This document shows, one piece after another, positions 1 to 4,945 of a stretch of DNA of 5,220 nt. The notes beneath the pieces are model-generated. The model was not told the origin of the DNA and ran no database searches. It saw nothing but the letters and a program-made list of their open reading frames with translations. The stretch lies in the NCBI GenBank assembly GCA_029883145.1, contig JAOUJR010000144.1:1-5220 (forward strand), read 5' to 3'. The position numbers and the translations under genes were made by a program. Position 1 is the first letter of the stretch; each line of letters opens with the position of its first letter. The stretch comes from Nitrospirota bacterium (GTDB lineage: Bacteria > Nitrospirota > Thermodesulfovibrionia > Thermodesulfovibrionales > SM23-35).

Positions 1-1
1 A

Positions 2-361
2 AATATAAAGAGACTAAGAAATAAGCATGGGTTTACGCAGGAAGAGCTTGCTACCCGTATAAAGGCCAAAACAAGCCATATAAGTGGAATGGAAAATGGT
101 AAAAGGGGAATTGGAGAAAAAATAATTGTTCGCCTTTGCAATGTTTTTAAGGTTGAACCTTATGAACTTTATGTGAATATTCATTCACCAATCCCCCTTA
201 CACCTCTCGAGTATAAAGCCCTCCGGATAATTAAAGATGCAAATGAAATAAAAGCAAATCATATTGTAGAAGAGGTATGTGGATTTGCCCAATATAGAAT
301 TAATTTAATGAAAAAGGAATTAAAACAGAAAAGACCAGAAAAATCAAAGCAGTTAGAGTAA
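2..361 (+). CDS. XRE-family (Cro/C1-type) helix-turn-helix transcriptional regulator, 5'-truncated by the window edge
   Basis: The reading frame is open from base 2 to a TAA at 359-361, giving 119 visible residues. The visible N-terminus reads IKRLRNKHGFTQEELATRI, the start of a Cro/C1-type HTH: helix 2 is TQEELATRI, followed by the recognition-helix region KTSHISGMENGKR and then a third and fourth helix ending around VFKVEPYELY (residues about 46-55). Only a few residues should be missing before the window, because this domain normally starts close to the N-terminus. The ATG at 89 is internal, in the recognition helix, and is not the start. After the HTH comes a basic tail of about 60 residues (SPIPLTPLEYKALRII..., ending in KQKRPEKSKQLE) that I do not recognise; it might form a further small helical domain. 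By family it should bind DNA as a dimer. Targets are unknown. No operon partner is visible, and the next gene downstream is convergent. Confidence 0.8.
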   Translation, partial: NIKRLRNKHGFTQEELATRIKAKTSHISGMENGKRGIGEKIIVRLCNVFKVEPYELYVNIHSPIPLTPLEYKALRIIKDANEIKANHIVEEVCGFAQYRINLMKKELKQKRPEKSKQLE

Positions 362-366
362 GTTCA

Positions 367-405
367 TTGCAGTTTAGAGCCATTTAAGTATCGATTTGCA
401 GTTTA
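367..405 (+). repeat. Pair of 10-bp direct repeats TTGCAGTTTA
   Basis: TTGCAGTTTA occurs at 367-376 and again at 396-405, 29 bp apart start to start, a few bases after the regulator stop codon. It may be a binding site or the remains of a small duplication. A 10-bp repeat in AT-rich DNA can also arise by chance, so only the repeat itself is claimed. Confidence 0.5.
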
Positions 406-586
406 AATCTACACCATTATAGCACTTTTAGGGATGCAAGACTTCAGGAAGGAGTGTTACCTTCTTGATCACTCTATATGGCGACTTGCATCTTTCGCCC
501 TGAAGGAAGCACAACCTTTTTCTCAATGCCACTTACTAAAAGAACGTTTTCAAAAGTTTAAAGGTTTTCTCACTTTCTTCATCAAG
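406..586 (+). other. Gene-free stretch with interlocking inverted repeats, possible structured transcript upstream of a terminator
   Basis: No credible CDS lies here. Two perfect inverted repeats interlock: GATGCAAG (433-440) with CTTGCATC (485-492), and CTTCAGG (442-448) with CCTGAAG (499-505). They cross, so both could form together only as a pseudoknot. Small competing hairpins exist, such as GAAGG (448-452) with CCTTC (460-464) and GGCGA (480-484) with TCGCC (495-499). The stretch is followed by an intrinsic terminator on the same strand. It could be the 3' UTR of the regulator, a small RNA, or decayed sequence. No known RNA family is recognised. Confidence 0.3.
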
Positions 587-628
587 TCCGCACCTCAGAT
601 ATATTTAATTAGGTGCGGATTTTATTTT
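587..628 (+). terminator. Rho-independent terminator on the + strand
   Basis: A perfect 9-bp stem, TCCGCACCT (587-595) with AGGTGCGGA (611-619), encloses a 15-nt loop and is followed immediately by TTTTATTTT (620-628). The T-tract lies only on the + strand side, so it ends transcription coming from the regulator or from something starting in 406-586. On the - strand the hairpin is followed by mixed sequence, so it is a poorer terminator for the lactate dehydrogenase gene, although that gene has no other obvious one. Confidence 0.85.
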
Positions 629-700
629 GAATTTTGCATCCATAAGGTCAGATTATAGTTGCGACTTATTTTACGCTCTGTACTTAGTGAATATTGTTAA

Positions 701-1663
701 TTACTGTTTTAAAGTAGCTATTATTTCACGTAAAATCGTTGCAGACCTTGAAAGGGCTTTGAGTTCCTCAGATGATAGATTAGCTTCGAAAATACGTTCG
801 ACACCTCTTTGGGTGATAATGCATGGAACACTCAAACTAACATCTGACAGACCATATTCTCCTTCAAGAACGGTTGAAACTGTAAGTACACTTTTTTCAT
901 TCCGAAGTATTGCACTCACAATACGAACAAGAACAAGACCAACAGCAAAGTATGTCGCACCTTTGTAATCGATAATGTGATAGGCAGAACTTCTTACAGA
1001 TTCTTCAATTGCTTGACGTTCTGCATCCGCATTACTACAAATTCTGCATATCTGGCAATATTCATCAATCGCCATCCCTGCAAGGTGAGTCATAGACCAA
1101 GCTGCAAATTCACTGTCACCATGTTCTCCGAGGATATATGCATGAACATTGTGGACATCTATGCCACATCTTTCGCTTAGAAGATAGCGAAATCGTGCAC
1201 TATCCAGTACTGTGCCTGAACCAAAGATACGCCCTCTTGGCCAACCTGTGCGCCTATGAGCAATATAGGTGAGAACATCAACAGGGTTGCTCACAACCAC
1301 TATCACTGCTTGTGAATGTTGACTAACTATTTCATCAACAATGCTATCGATGATTGCTTTATTCTTTTGAAGAAGGTCAAGTCGTGATTCCCCACTAGTC
1401 TGCATTTTAGCTCCTGCGGTAATCACGACCACATTGGCATCTGCAAAGTCGCTGCTAGATCCTTCACGGATCTTAACCGAAGGGAAAAATGGCATGCCAT
1501 GTGTCAGATCGAGTACCTGCCCTTTGACTAGCTCACGATTCATATCGGTAATGACAATTTCATCTGATAGGCCGTGTTGTGCAAGTGCATAAGCAAATGT
1601 GGATCCTACAGCACCTGCTCCAACTATAACCACTTTTCTAGCTCTCCATTGTTCATTAATCAT
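701..1663 (-). CDS. ldh: L-lactate dehydrogenase (NAD-dependent)
   Basis: Cytosolic enzyme that interconverts pyruvate and L-lactate with NADH/NAD+. The 320-residue length is normal for the LDH/MDH superfamily. Residues 11-21 hold the Rossmann nucleotide loop (VVIVGAGAVGS), with D40 as the likely NAD-ribose acid. QVLDLTHG lies at 49-56. The active-site loop has GESRLDLL with R94, and Q88 sits six residues before that Arg, the position where LDHs have Gln and malate dehydrogenases have Arg. SNPVDVLTY (125-133) holds N126; D154 and R157 lie in GTVLDSARFR; catalytic H181 lies in the LDH signature LGEHGDSE (178-185). The substrate loop appears one residue longer than usual (AGAKMQ before TSGES). 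A cysteine cluster, C203-x2-C206-x2-C209, follows the signature. The ATG at 1661-1663 is the first possible start, because an in-frame stop lies 9 bases upstream; no strong Shine-Dalgarno is visible. It appears monocistronic and convergent with the HTH gene. Confidence 0.95.
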   Translation of the reverse strand: MINEQWRARKVVIVGAGAVGSTFAYALAQHGLSDEIVITDMNRELVKGQVLDLTHGMPFFPSVKIREGSSSDFADANVVVITAGAKMQTSGESRLDLLQKNKAIIDSIVDEIVSQHSQAVIVVVSNPVDVLTYIAHRRTGWPRGRIFGSGTVLDSARFRYLLSERCGIDVHNVHAYILGEHGDSEFAAWSMTHLAGMAIDEYCQICRICSNADAERQAIEESVRSSAYHIIDYKGATYFAVGLVLVRIVSAILRNEKSVLTVSTVLEGEYGLSDVSLSVPCIITQRGVERIFEANLSSEELKALSRSATILREIIATLKQ

Positions 1664-1714
1664 AATTTTTTACCATATTGTAGCAACGGCTCTCCATATT
1701 TTCGTATTTATAAT

Positions 1715-1758
1715 GTTTTAATGTGTTTTATGAATTATGTCAATGATTAGTTCAATGA
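1715..1758 (-). promoter_or_regulatory. Weak candidate promoter / operator region upstream of ldh
   Basis: On the - strand a perfect -35 box TTGACA lies at 1743-1738. The matching -10 position at 17-bp spacing (1720-1715) reads only TAAAAC; a better TATAAA at 1712-1707 is 25 bp away, which is too far. The + strand motif TCAATGA occurs twice, at 1740-1746 and 1752-1758, 12 bp apart and overlapping the -35 box, so a repressor or activator site is conceivable. The AT-rich context makes chance matches likely. Confidence 0.25.
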
Positions 1759-1763
1759 CCTTT

Positions 1764-2629
1764 TATTTAATCTCTTTAGTAATTCTAACATCAAATGCTG
1801 GCGCATCAGTAAGCTGGAAAGTTGTTGAAGAGTAATGCTAAAAAACCAAGTATGAACGCTACAAATATTTCCATCGATAATTTCCTGAGATAAATAATTT
1901 ATTGAATAACTAAAGATTATCGAATGCAATATTCAGTCTTTTTAAGTATATCAAATTTGAATATTTCAGGAAGTACAAAACATTATCAGATTCAGTAGAA
2001 GTGTTTATGACCTGAGAAGTCAGGAGTGCAATTGATTTGCTTAAGCAACGGACTTTATACAGTTATCATTATATTTTTTCCAGTCAATAAAGCCTGTTAA
2101 TAAAGTGTCAGCAAAATGGTTTATGCTTTATGCCAACTCTTGAAACTTGAAGGCTCTCAACATGCTGCCTAAATTTCAGTCAGAGAATATATGCAATAAT
2201 ATCAATATATTACAACTTCAATACTGACTCTGCAGGTAAAAAGGTTTTTTGACTTTCGTAAGACCAATGCTATCAAGACTTTAAAGAAATATTCCGTTAA
2301 TAAGCTTACGTATATTCCTGTATTTACTTGCTTTGCGAAGGTTATATTTATTTGATTAGTTATTATCTAAAAAATTACAAAAAATAGATACTGAACCCCA
2401 TTAAGTTCTTCCTGAAGCACGCACCTCTTGGAGCCTCAATAAACACAAATAGTTCACATGAAAATTAACACATTATAAATTCTCCTTATCCTTTCTCCGT
2501 TTTGTTCTTTTATAATCATGATTAACAGATTTGAACTGATAATGATATAAAATTTTTCAAGCAGTAGCCGTTAAATCTATATATCACACAATTGCTGTCA
2601 ATTCAAATGATGCCAAAATATGTATTCAC
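1764..2629. other. AT-rich intergenic desert, no gene seen
   Basis: All six frames are broken by frequent stops. The longest open stretch (1747-1929, - strand) needs a TTG start, has no Shine-Dalgarno and resembles no protein I know. I find no tRNA, rRNA, CRISPR-like array, transposase remnant or terminal inverted repeats. There are only small hairpins such as CCTGA-GAAG-TCAGG near 2010-2025. Position 2630 onward is listed separately as a possible promoter. This may be decayed sequence or hold an unrecognised RNA. Confidence 0.5.
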
Positions 2630-2664
2630 TTGACTTTGATAAATTTTTCTGGCACTTATTAATT
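2630..2664 (+). promoter_or_regulatory. Possible sigma-70-type promoter for the riboswitch transcript
   Basis: Overlapping -35-like boxes TTGACT (2630-2635) and TTGATA (2636-2641) precede AT-rich -10-like sequence (TATTAA/TTAATT, 2657-2664). TTGATA to TTAATT has 17-bp spacing. Transcription would start around 2670, just before the aptamer's first helix at 2677, which is where a start is expected. The -10 match is poor, so the position is better supported than the boxes themselves. Confidence 0.3.
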
Positions 2665-2676
2665 AGTTTCAAAACA

Positions 2677-2777
2677 TTGTTTCCGAAAAGGTAAACCCCG
2701 AGTAATCGGGGGGCACAAAGCCACGGGTCCGTTAAAGAACATTTCTTAAACGGATAGTCGGGCTGCCGAAGAAACAG
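2677..2777 (+). promoter_or_regulatory. Cyclic-di-GMP-I riboswitch aptamer (GEMM-I class)
   Basis: All hallmark elements of the GEMM-I aptamer are present in order. P1 is formed by TTGTTTC (2677-2683) with GAAACAG (2771-2777). GGTAAACC leads into a perfect hairpin CCCCGA-GTAA-TCGGGG (2696-2711) capped by a GNRA tetraloop. Then come the conserved joining sequence GGCACAAAGCCACGGGTCC (2712-2730), a second arm CCGTT/AACGG (2729-2733 with 2749-2753) extended by AAGAA/TTCTT (2735-2739 with 2743-2747) around one A-A mismatch, and the 3' core GGGCTGCCGAA (2760-2770). Aligned from memory with the Vibrio Vc2 aptamer, G2690, A2717 and C2766 fall at the ligand-contacting positions G20, A47 and C92. The 3' P1 strand GAAACAGG (2771-2778) is perfectly complementary to CCTGTTTC (2800-2807), the 5' arm of the following terminator. 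Ligand-stabilised P1 would therefore free the terminator (OFF), and without ligand the antiterminator would form (ON). Confidence 0.93.
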
Positions 2778-2794
2778 GTTGAATTGGGTTTAAC

Positions 2795-2830
2795 AAAAGC
2801 CTGTTTCTTTCATAAAACAGGCTTTTTTAT
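2795..2830 (+). terminator. Riboswitch expression-platform terminator
   Basis: AAGCCTGTTT (2797-2806) pairs with AAACAGGCTT (2815-2824) around an 8-nt loop, followed by a T-run (2823-2828). Its 5' arm can instead pair with the riboswitch P1 3' strand (2771-2778), leaving a 21-nt loop. The two pairings are mutually exclusive, the classic terminator/antiterminator layout. It lies about 60 nt before the first Shine-Dalgarno of the controlled unit. Confidence 0.9.
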
Positions 2831-2878
2831 TGAGAAATCATAGCAGGGAAAGAGGTGAGAATTTTTTATCTTCTACAT

Positions 2879-2886
2879 AGGGAGAG
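2879..2886 (+). promoter_or_regulatory. Shine-Dalgarno AGGGAGAG without a matching ATG
   Basis: AGGGAGAG is a good ribosome-binding sequence 5-6 nt before ATT (2892, in frame with the small ORF ending at 3122) and TTG (2893, which opens a frame of only nine codons before TAA). No ATG or GTG sits at the right distance. Either ATT is used as a rare start, or an ancestral ATG was lost by one substitution. Confidence 0.45.
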
Positions 2887-2933
2887 CAAAAATTGTTGTA
2901 TCTGATTGGAAGGCTGTTTTAACAGTCTTCATT

Positions 2934-3122
2934 TTGGCGGCAATGAAACCATCTGCCAATCTGTGTACCACAGGACTGGTGGTGGAACCAGCGGTGCAAC
3001 CAGCCAACTTAGGTTTATCTACGCCAGATTATTACAATGTTCTGCCGGGTCACCAGAGGATACCATACGGTCAGCTAAAGAAGAACTGGAAAAAATGGGA
3101 AAAGGGGCGTCACAGGCAATAG
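2934..3122 (+). CDS. Small exported-type protein of unknown function; start uncertain, possibly beginning at ATT 2892
   Basis: First ORF after the riboswitch. From the TTG at 2934 it is 62 residues. The frame is open back to 2859, and the best Shine-Dalgarno (2879-2886) points to ATT at 2892, which would give 76 residues. In the longer form the N-terminus has a charged residue followed by the hydrophobic run AVLTVFILAAM, like a signal peptide. The C-terminus PGHQRIPYGQLKKNWKKW resembles residues 127-139 of the exported protein at 4138-4890 (IPHVRLQKNWRTW); the shared pattern is I-P-x-x-x-L-x-K-N-W-x-x-W. That similarity makes this frame more credible than the overlapping frame at 2906-3133. 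It lies 43 nt before the DUF4382 lipoprotein gene and is probably co-transcribed. It could also be a decayed gene with a lost start codon. Function is unknown. Confidence 0.5.
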   Translation: MAAMKPSANLCTTGLVVEPAVQPANLGLSTPDYYNVLPGHQRIPYGQLKKNWKKWEKGRHRQ

Positions 3123-3165
3123 GAAATTCATGAGGTACAATATAAAATAAAAAGGAGGTTCATTT

Positions 3166-4017
3166 ATGAAGAAAAAAATCTTTTGCTTTTATTTGGTGTT
3201 TGCGATAGCAATTTTCCTTTCGGGCTGTGGAGGTGGAGGCGGGGGTAATGGTTCAGGTAGTTCCGGCACGGTATCCATGAATATAGCGGATGCGAAACCC
3301 ATGTTGCCACCGGGTACGGAGCATGTCTTTATCACATTTGATGAGGTCTCTGTCCATAAAGCCGGAGGGGAATGGACTTCTTTGCCATTGGCCAAAACTC
3401 CCTATACCATTGATTTACTCCAGTTCTCAGACGGAAAATCTACACAACTGGTTCCACCTGTGACACTTGAATCCGGAAAGTATACACAAATCCGCATTGG
3501 TGTGACCAGCGCCGAGATCTGGATTAACGGTGTTCCCTATCCGGTCAATATTCCATCGGATAAATTGAGAACAGATAAAGAGTTTGAATTCAACGTGATA
3601 GGTGGTGGGGCGGTTAATTTGACGGTTGATTTTGACCTGAGCCAATCCATTGTGGTAACAGGATCTGGTACTTACCAACTTAAGCCTGTCCTCCATATTA
3701 TCCAAACTCAGGAGGCAGCGACAATTCAGGGAAGTATCAAGGCGTCAACGTTCGGAAGCTTTACAGAGGCGGTTGTCATTGTAATTTGGGATAAGGATAA
3801 TAGTGGCACTGTTACTGCTGGTGATGAAGAATATACAAGGATAAGAGTCGAAAAAGGTTCTGATCCGACCCCATTTAGCATTTACTGGTTGGTTCCTAAC
3901 CAATCCTACATAATCCAGATTGAAATAGGTGGTTCGAAAATTTACGAAGAGTTTGTGGTTTCCACTAAATTGCAGGCGGGTGCTGTTTTTCTGCTCAATA
4001 GTGGCAGCGCTATTTAG
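3166..4017 (+). CDS. DUF4382 domain-containing lipoprotein
   Basis: A 283-residue protein with a strong Shine-Dalgarno (AAAGGAGGT, 3151-3159) 7 nt before ATG. Residues 1-21 are a lipoprotein signal peptide: KKK, a hydrophobic core, then lipobox LSGC with C21 as the lipidated cysteine. Gly at +2 argues against inner-membrane retention, so outer-membrane placement is likely. A flexible Gly/Ser linker follows (22-34). Residues about 35-180 match the DUF4382 pattern: a beta-strand start ending in ADAKP, DEVSVHKAGGEW, a central LESGKYTQIRI (about 101-111), and the terminal VDFDLSQSIVVTGSGTYQLKP (154-174, noted for D155/D157 and KP). Residues about 186-283 look like a second beta-sandwich domain (QGSIKAS... 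onward), as in carboxypeptidase-regulatory-like folds, and contain an EF-hand-like loop DKDNSGTVTAGDE (209-221). No enzyme activity is indicated; a surface or adhesion role is inference. It sits in the riboswitch-controlled unit. Confidence 0.88.
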   Translation: MKKKIFCFYLVFAIAIFLSGCGGGGGGNGSGSSGTVSMNIADAKPMLPPGTEHVFITFDEVSVHKAGGEWTSLPLAKTPYTIDLLQFSDGKSTQLVPPVTLESGKYTQIRIGVTSAEIWINGVPYPVNIPSDKLRTDKEFEFNVIGGGAVNLTVDFDLSQSIVVTGSGTYQLKPVLHIIQTQEAATIQGSIKASTFGSFTEAVVIVIWDKDNSGTVTAGDEEYTRIRVEKGSDPTPFSIYWLVPNQSYIIQIEIGGSKIYEEFVVSTKLQAGAVFLLNSGSAI

Positions 4018-4137
4018 AGTTTATTTTTATAGCGGGGTTATGGGAAATGAGGTAGAAGGAATTTTTATAAGACCGTGGTCATGGTAATAGGGTCAGAAAT
4101 TATTGATATAATTAAGTCTAATTTAAGGAGGTAAAAT
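4018..4137 (+). other. Spacer between the lipoprotein and the aromatic/Gln-rich protein gene
   Basis: This 120-nt AT-rich gap has no clear terminator: no strong stem with a T-tract. A TATAAT hexamer lies at 4107-4112, but the -35 position 17 bp upstream reads GTAATA, so it is not a convincing promoter. The gap ends in a strong Shine-Dalgarno AAGGAGGT (4125-4132). Read-through from the riboswitch unit is likely, but an extra internal promoter cannot be excluded. Confidence 0.35.
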
Positions 4138-4890
4138 ATGAAAAAATTACTTTTGGGGACAATTCTTTTGGCATTGGCGATAGTTGTTCCTGCTCCAACA
4201 ATGGCAGGCGTAGATGTAAATATCGGGATTGGAATCTCTCTGCCACCACCCATCGTATTTGCGGCGCCTCCTCAGGTGGTAGTATTGCCTGATACGCACT
4301 ATGTGTACGTTGTTCCTGATATAGATGTAGACATATTTTTCTGGAATGGTTGGTGGTGGCGTCCATGGGAAGGTCGTTGGTATCGCTCACATTATTATGA
4401 TCGGGGTTGGGTTTACTATAACCATGTTCCAAGTTTTTATTTTGATGTAGATCCCGGGTGGAGAGGACACTACAGAGACCATAATTGGTATGGACACCGG
4501 TGGAACTATGAACCGATTCCTCATGTACGACTTCAGAAGAACTGGAGAACCTGGCAAAATAACCGATACTGGGAAAGGCAAAGAACCTGGGATGTCCAGA
4601 GCTATAAACCTCGACCGAAAAAACAGACACAGGAACTAAGACATCAAAGGCAAGAACAATACAAACAGAGGCCTGAGGTTCAGCGACATCAGCAACAGAT
4701 GCAAGAGCAACAAAGACAGCGCCAGGTTCAGAAATCTCAAGGTCAAAAACAACAGAAACAAAACCAGCCAAAGGTTTACAAACCTCAGAAACAACAGCAA
4801 CCCCAACAACAGCATTCGCAACCTCGGGACCAGCAACACCAAGGCAAATCACAACATCAACAGTCTCAGGGAAACCCTGATATAAGGTGA
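4138..4890 (+). CDS. Exported Trp/Tyr-rich protein with glutamine-rich C-terminal tail, unknown function
   Basis: A 250-residue protein with a strong Shine-Dalgarno 6 nt before ATG. Residues 1-23 are a Sec signal peptide: MKK, a Leu/Ala core, and TMA before the predicted cleavage at G24. Residues 24-65 are a hydrophobic, Pro-rich beta-type region. Residues about 66-151 are extraordinarily rich in Trp, Tyr, His and Arg (NGWWWRPWEGRWYRSHYY, then DVDPGWRGHYRD and WYGHRWNYE), a composition seen in uncharacterised exported proteins of Geobacter-like bacteria. The motif IPHVRLQKNWRTW (127-139) recurs in the small ORF ending at 3122. Residues about 160-247 are a low-complexity, basic, Gln-rich tail with no hydrophobic segment, probably disordered. 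No catalytic motif is seen. It is the last gene of the riboswitch unit and is followed by a hairpin. A role in the periplasm, the surface or an extracellular matrix is inference. The 258-codon ORF on the opposite strand is a shadow. Confidence 0.85.
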   Translation: MKKLLLGTILLALAIVVPAPTMAGVDVNIGIGISLPPPIVFAAPPQVVVLPDTHYVYVVPDIDVDIFFWNGWWWRPWEGRWYRSHYYDRGWVYYNHVPSFYFDVDPGWRGHYRDHNWYGHRWNYEPIPHVRLQKNWRTWQNNRYWERQRTWDVQSYKPRPKKQTQELRHQRQEQYKQRPEVQRHQQQMQEQQRQRQVQKSQGQKQQKQNQPKVYKPQKQQQPQQQHSQPRDQQHQGKSQHQQSQGNPDIR

Positions 4891-4911
4891 GCATTAATAC
4901 TCAGTTCGTGG

Positions 4912-4945
4912 AGAGAAAGGCATGTTTTCATACATGCCTTTCTCT
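4912..4945 (+). terminator. Strong hairpin at the end of the operon, probable terminator
   Basis: A perfect 14-bp stem, AGAGAAAGGCATGT (4912-4925) with ACATGCCTTTCTCT (4932-4945), has a 6-nt loop TTTCAT and starts 22 nt after the stop codon. The sequence after it (AACCCTTTAACCC) lacks a proper T-tract, so it may protect the mRNA 3' end or act with other factors instead of being a textbook intrinsic terminator. The loop matches the loop core TTTCAT of the riboswitch terminator. Confidence 0.65.

Noticed and set aside
434..658. 74-codon + strand ORF
   Set aside because: It runs straight through the terminator hairpin and T-tract at 587-628, lacks a Shine-Dalgarno and resembles no protein.
627..1180. 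+ strand ORFs opposite the lactate dehydrogenase
   Set aside because: They are antisense shadows of a gene with full family motifs on the - strand.
701..1663. Malate dehydrogenase as an alternative call
   Set aside because: Gln, not Arg, sits six residues before the loop Arg, and the DLTHG, GSGTVLDSARFR and LGEHGDSE motifs are of LDH type.
1747..1929. 60-codon - strand ORF
   Set aside because: TTG start, no Shine-Dalgarno, AT-driven composition and no recognisable domain.
2650..2667. Sigma-54-like box TGGCAC before the riboswitch
   Set aside because: The -24 half is good, but the -12 position reads AATTA and lacks the essential GC.
2906..3133. 75-codon + strand ORF overlapping the small exported ORF
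   Set aside because: TTG start without a ribosome-binding site; the other frame has the motif shared with the 250-aa protein and a hydrophobic N-terminus.
4118..4894. 258-codon ORF on the - strand opposite the aromatic/Gln-rich protein
   Set aside because: The + strand frame has a strong Shine-Dalgarno, an ATG and a signal peptide. The antisense frame is open because the tail's CAA/CAG codons read as TTG/CTG on the other strand.
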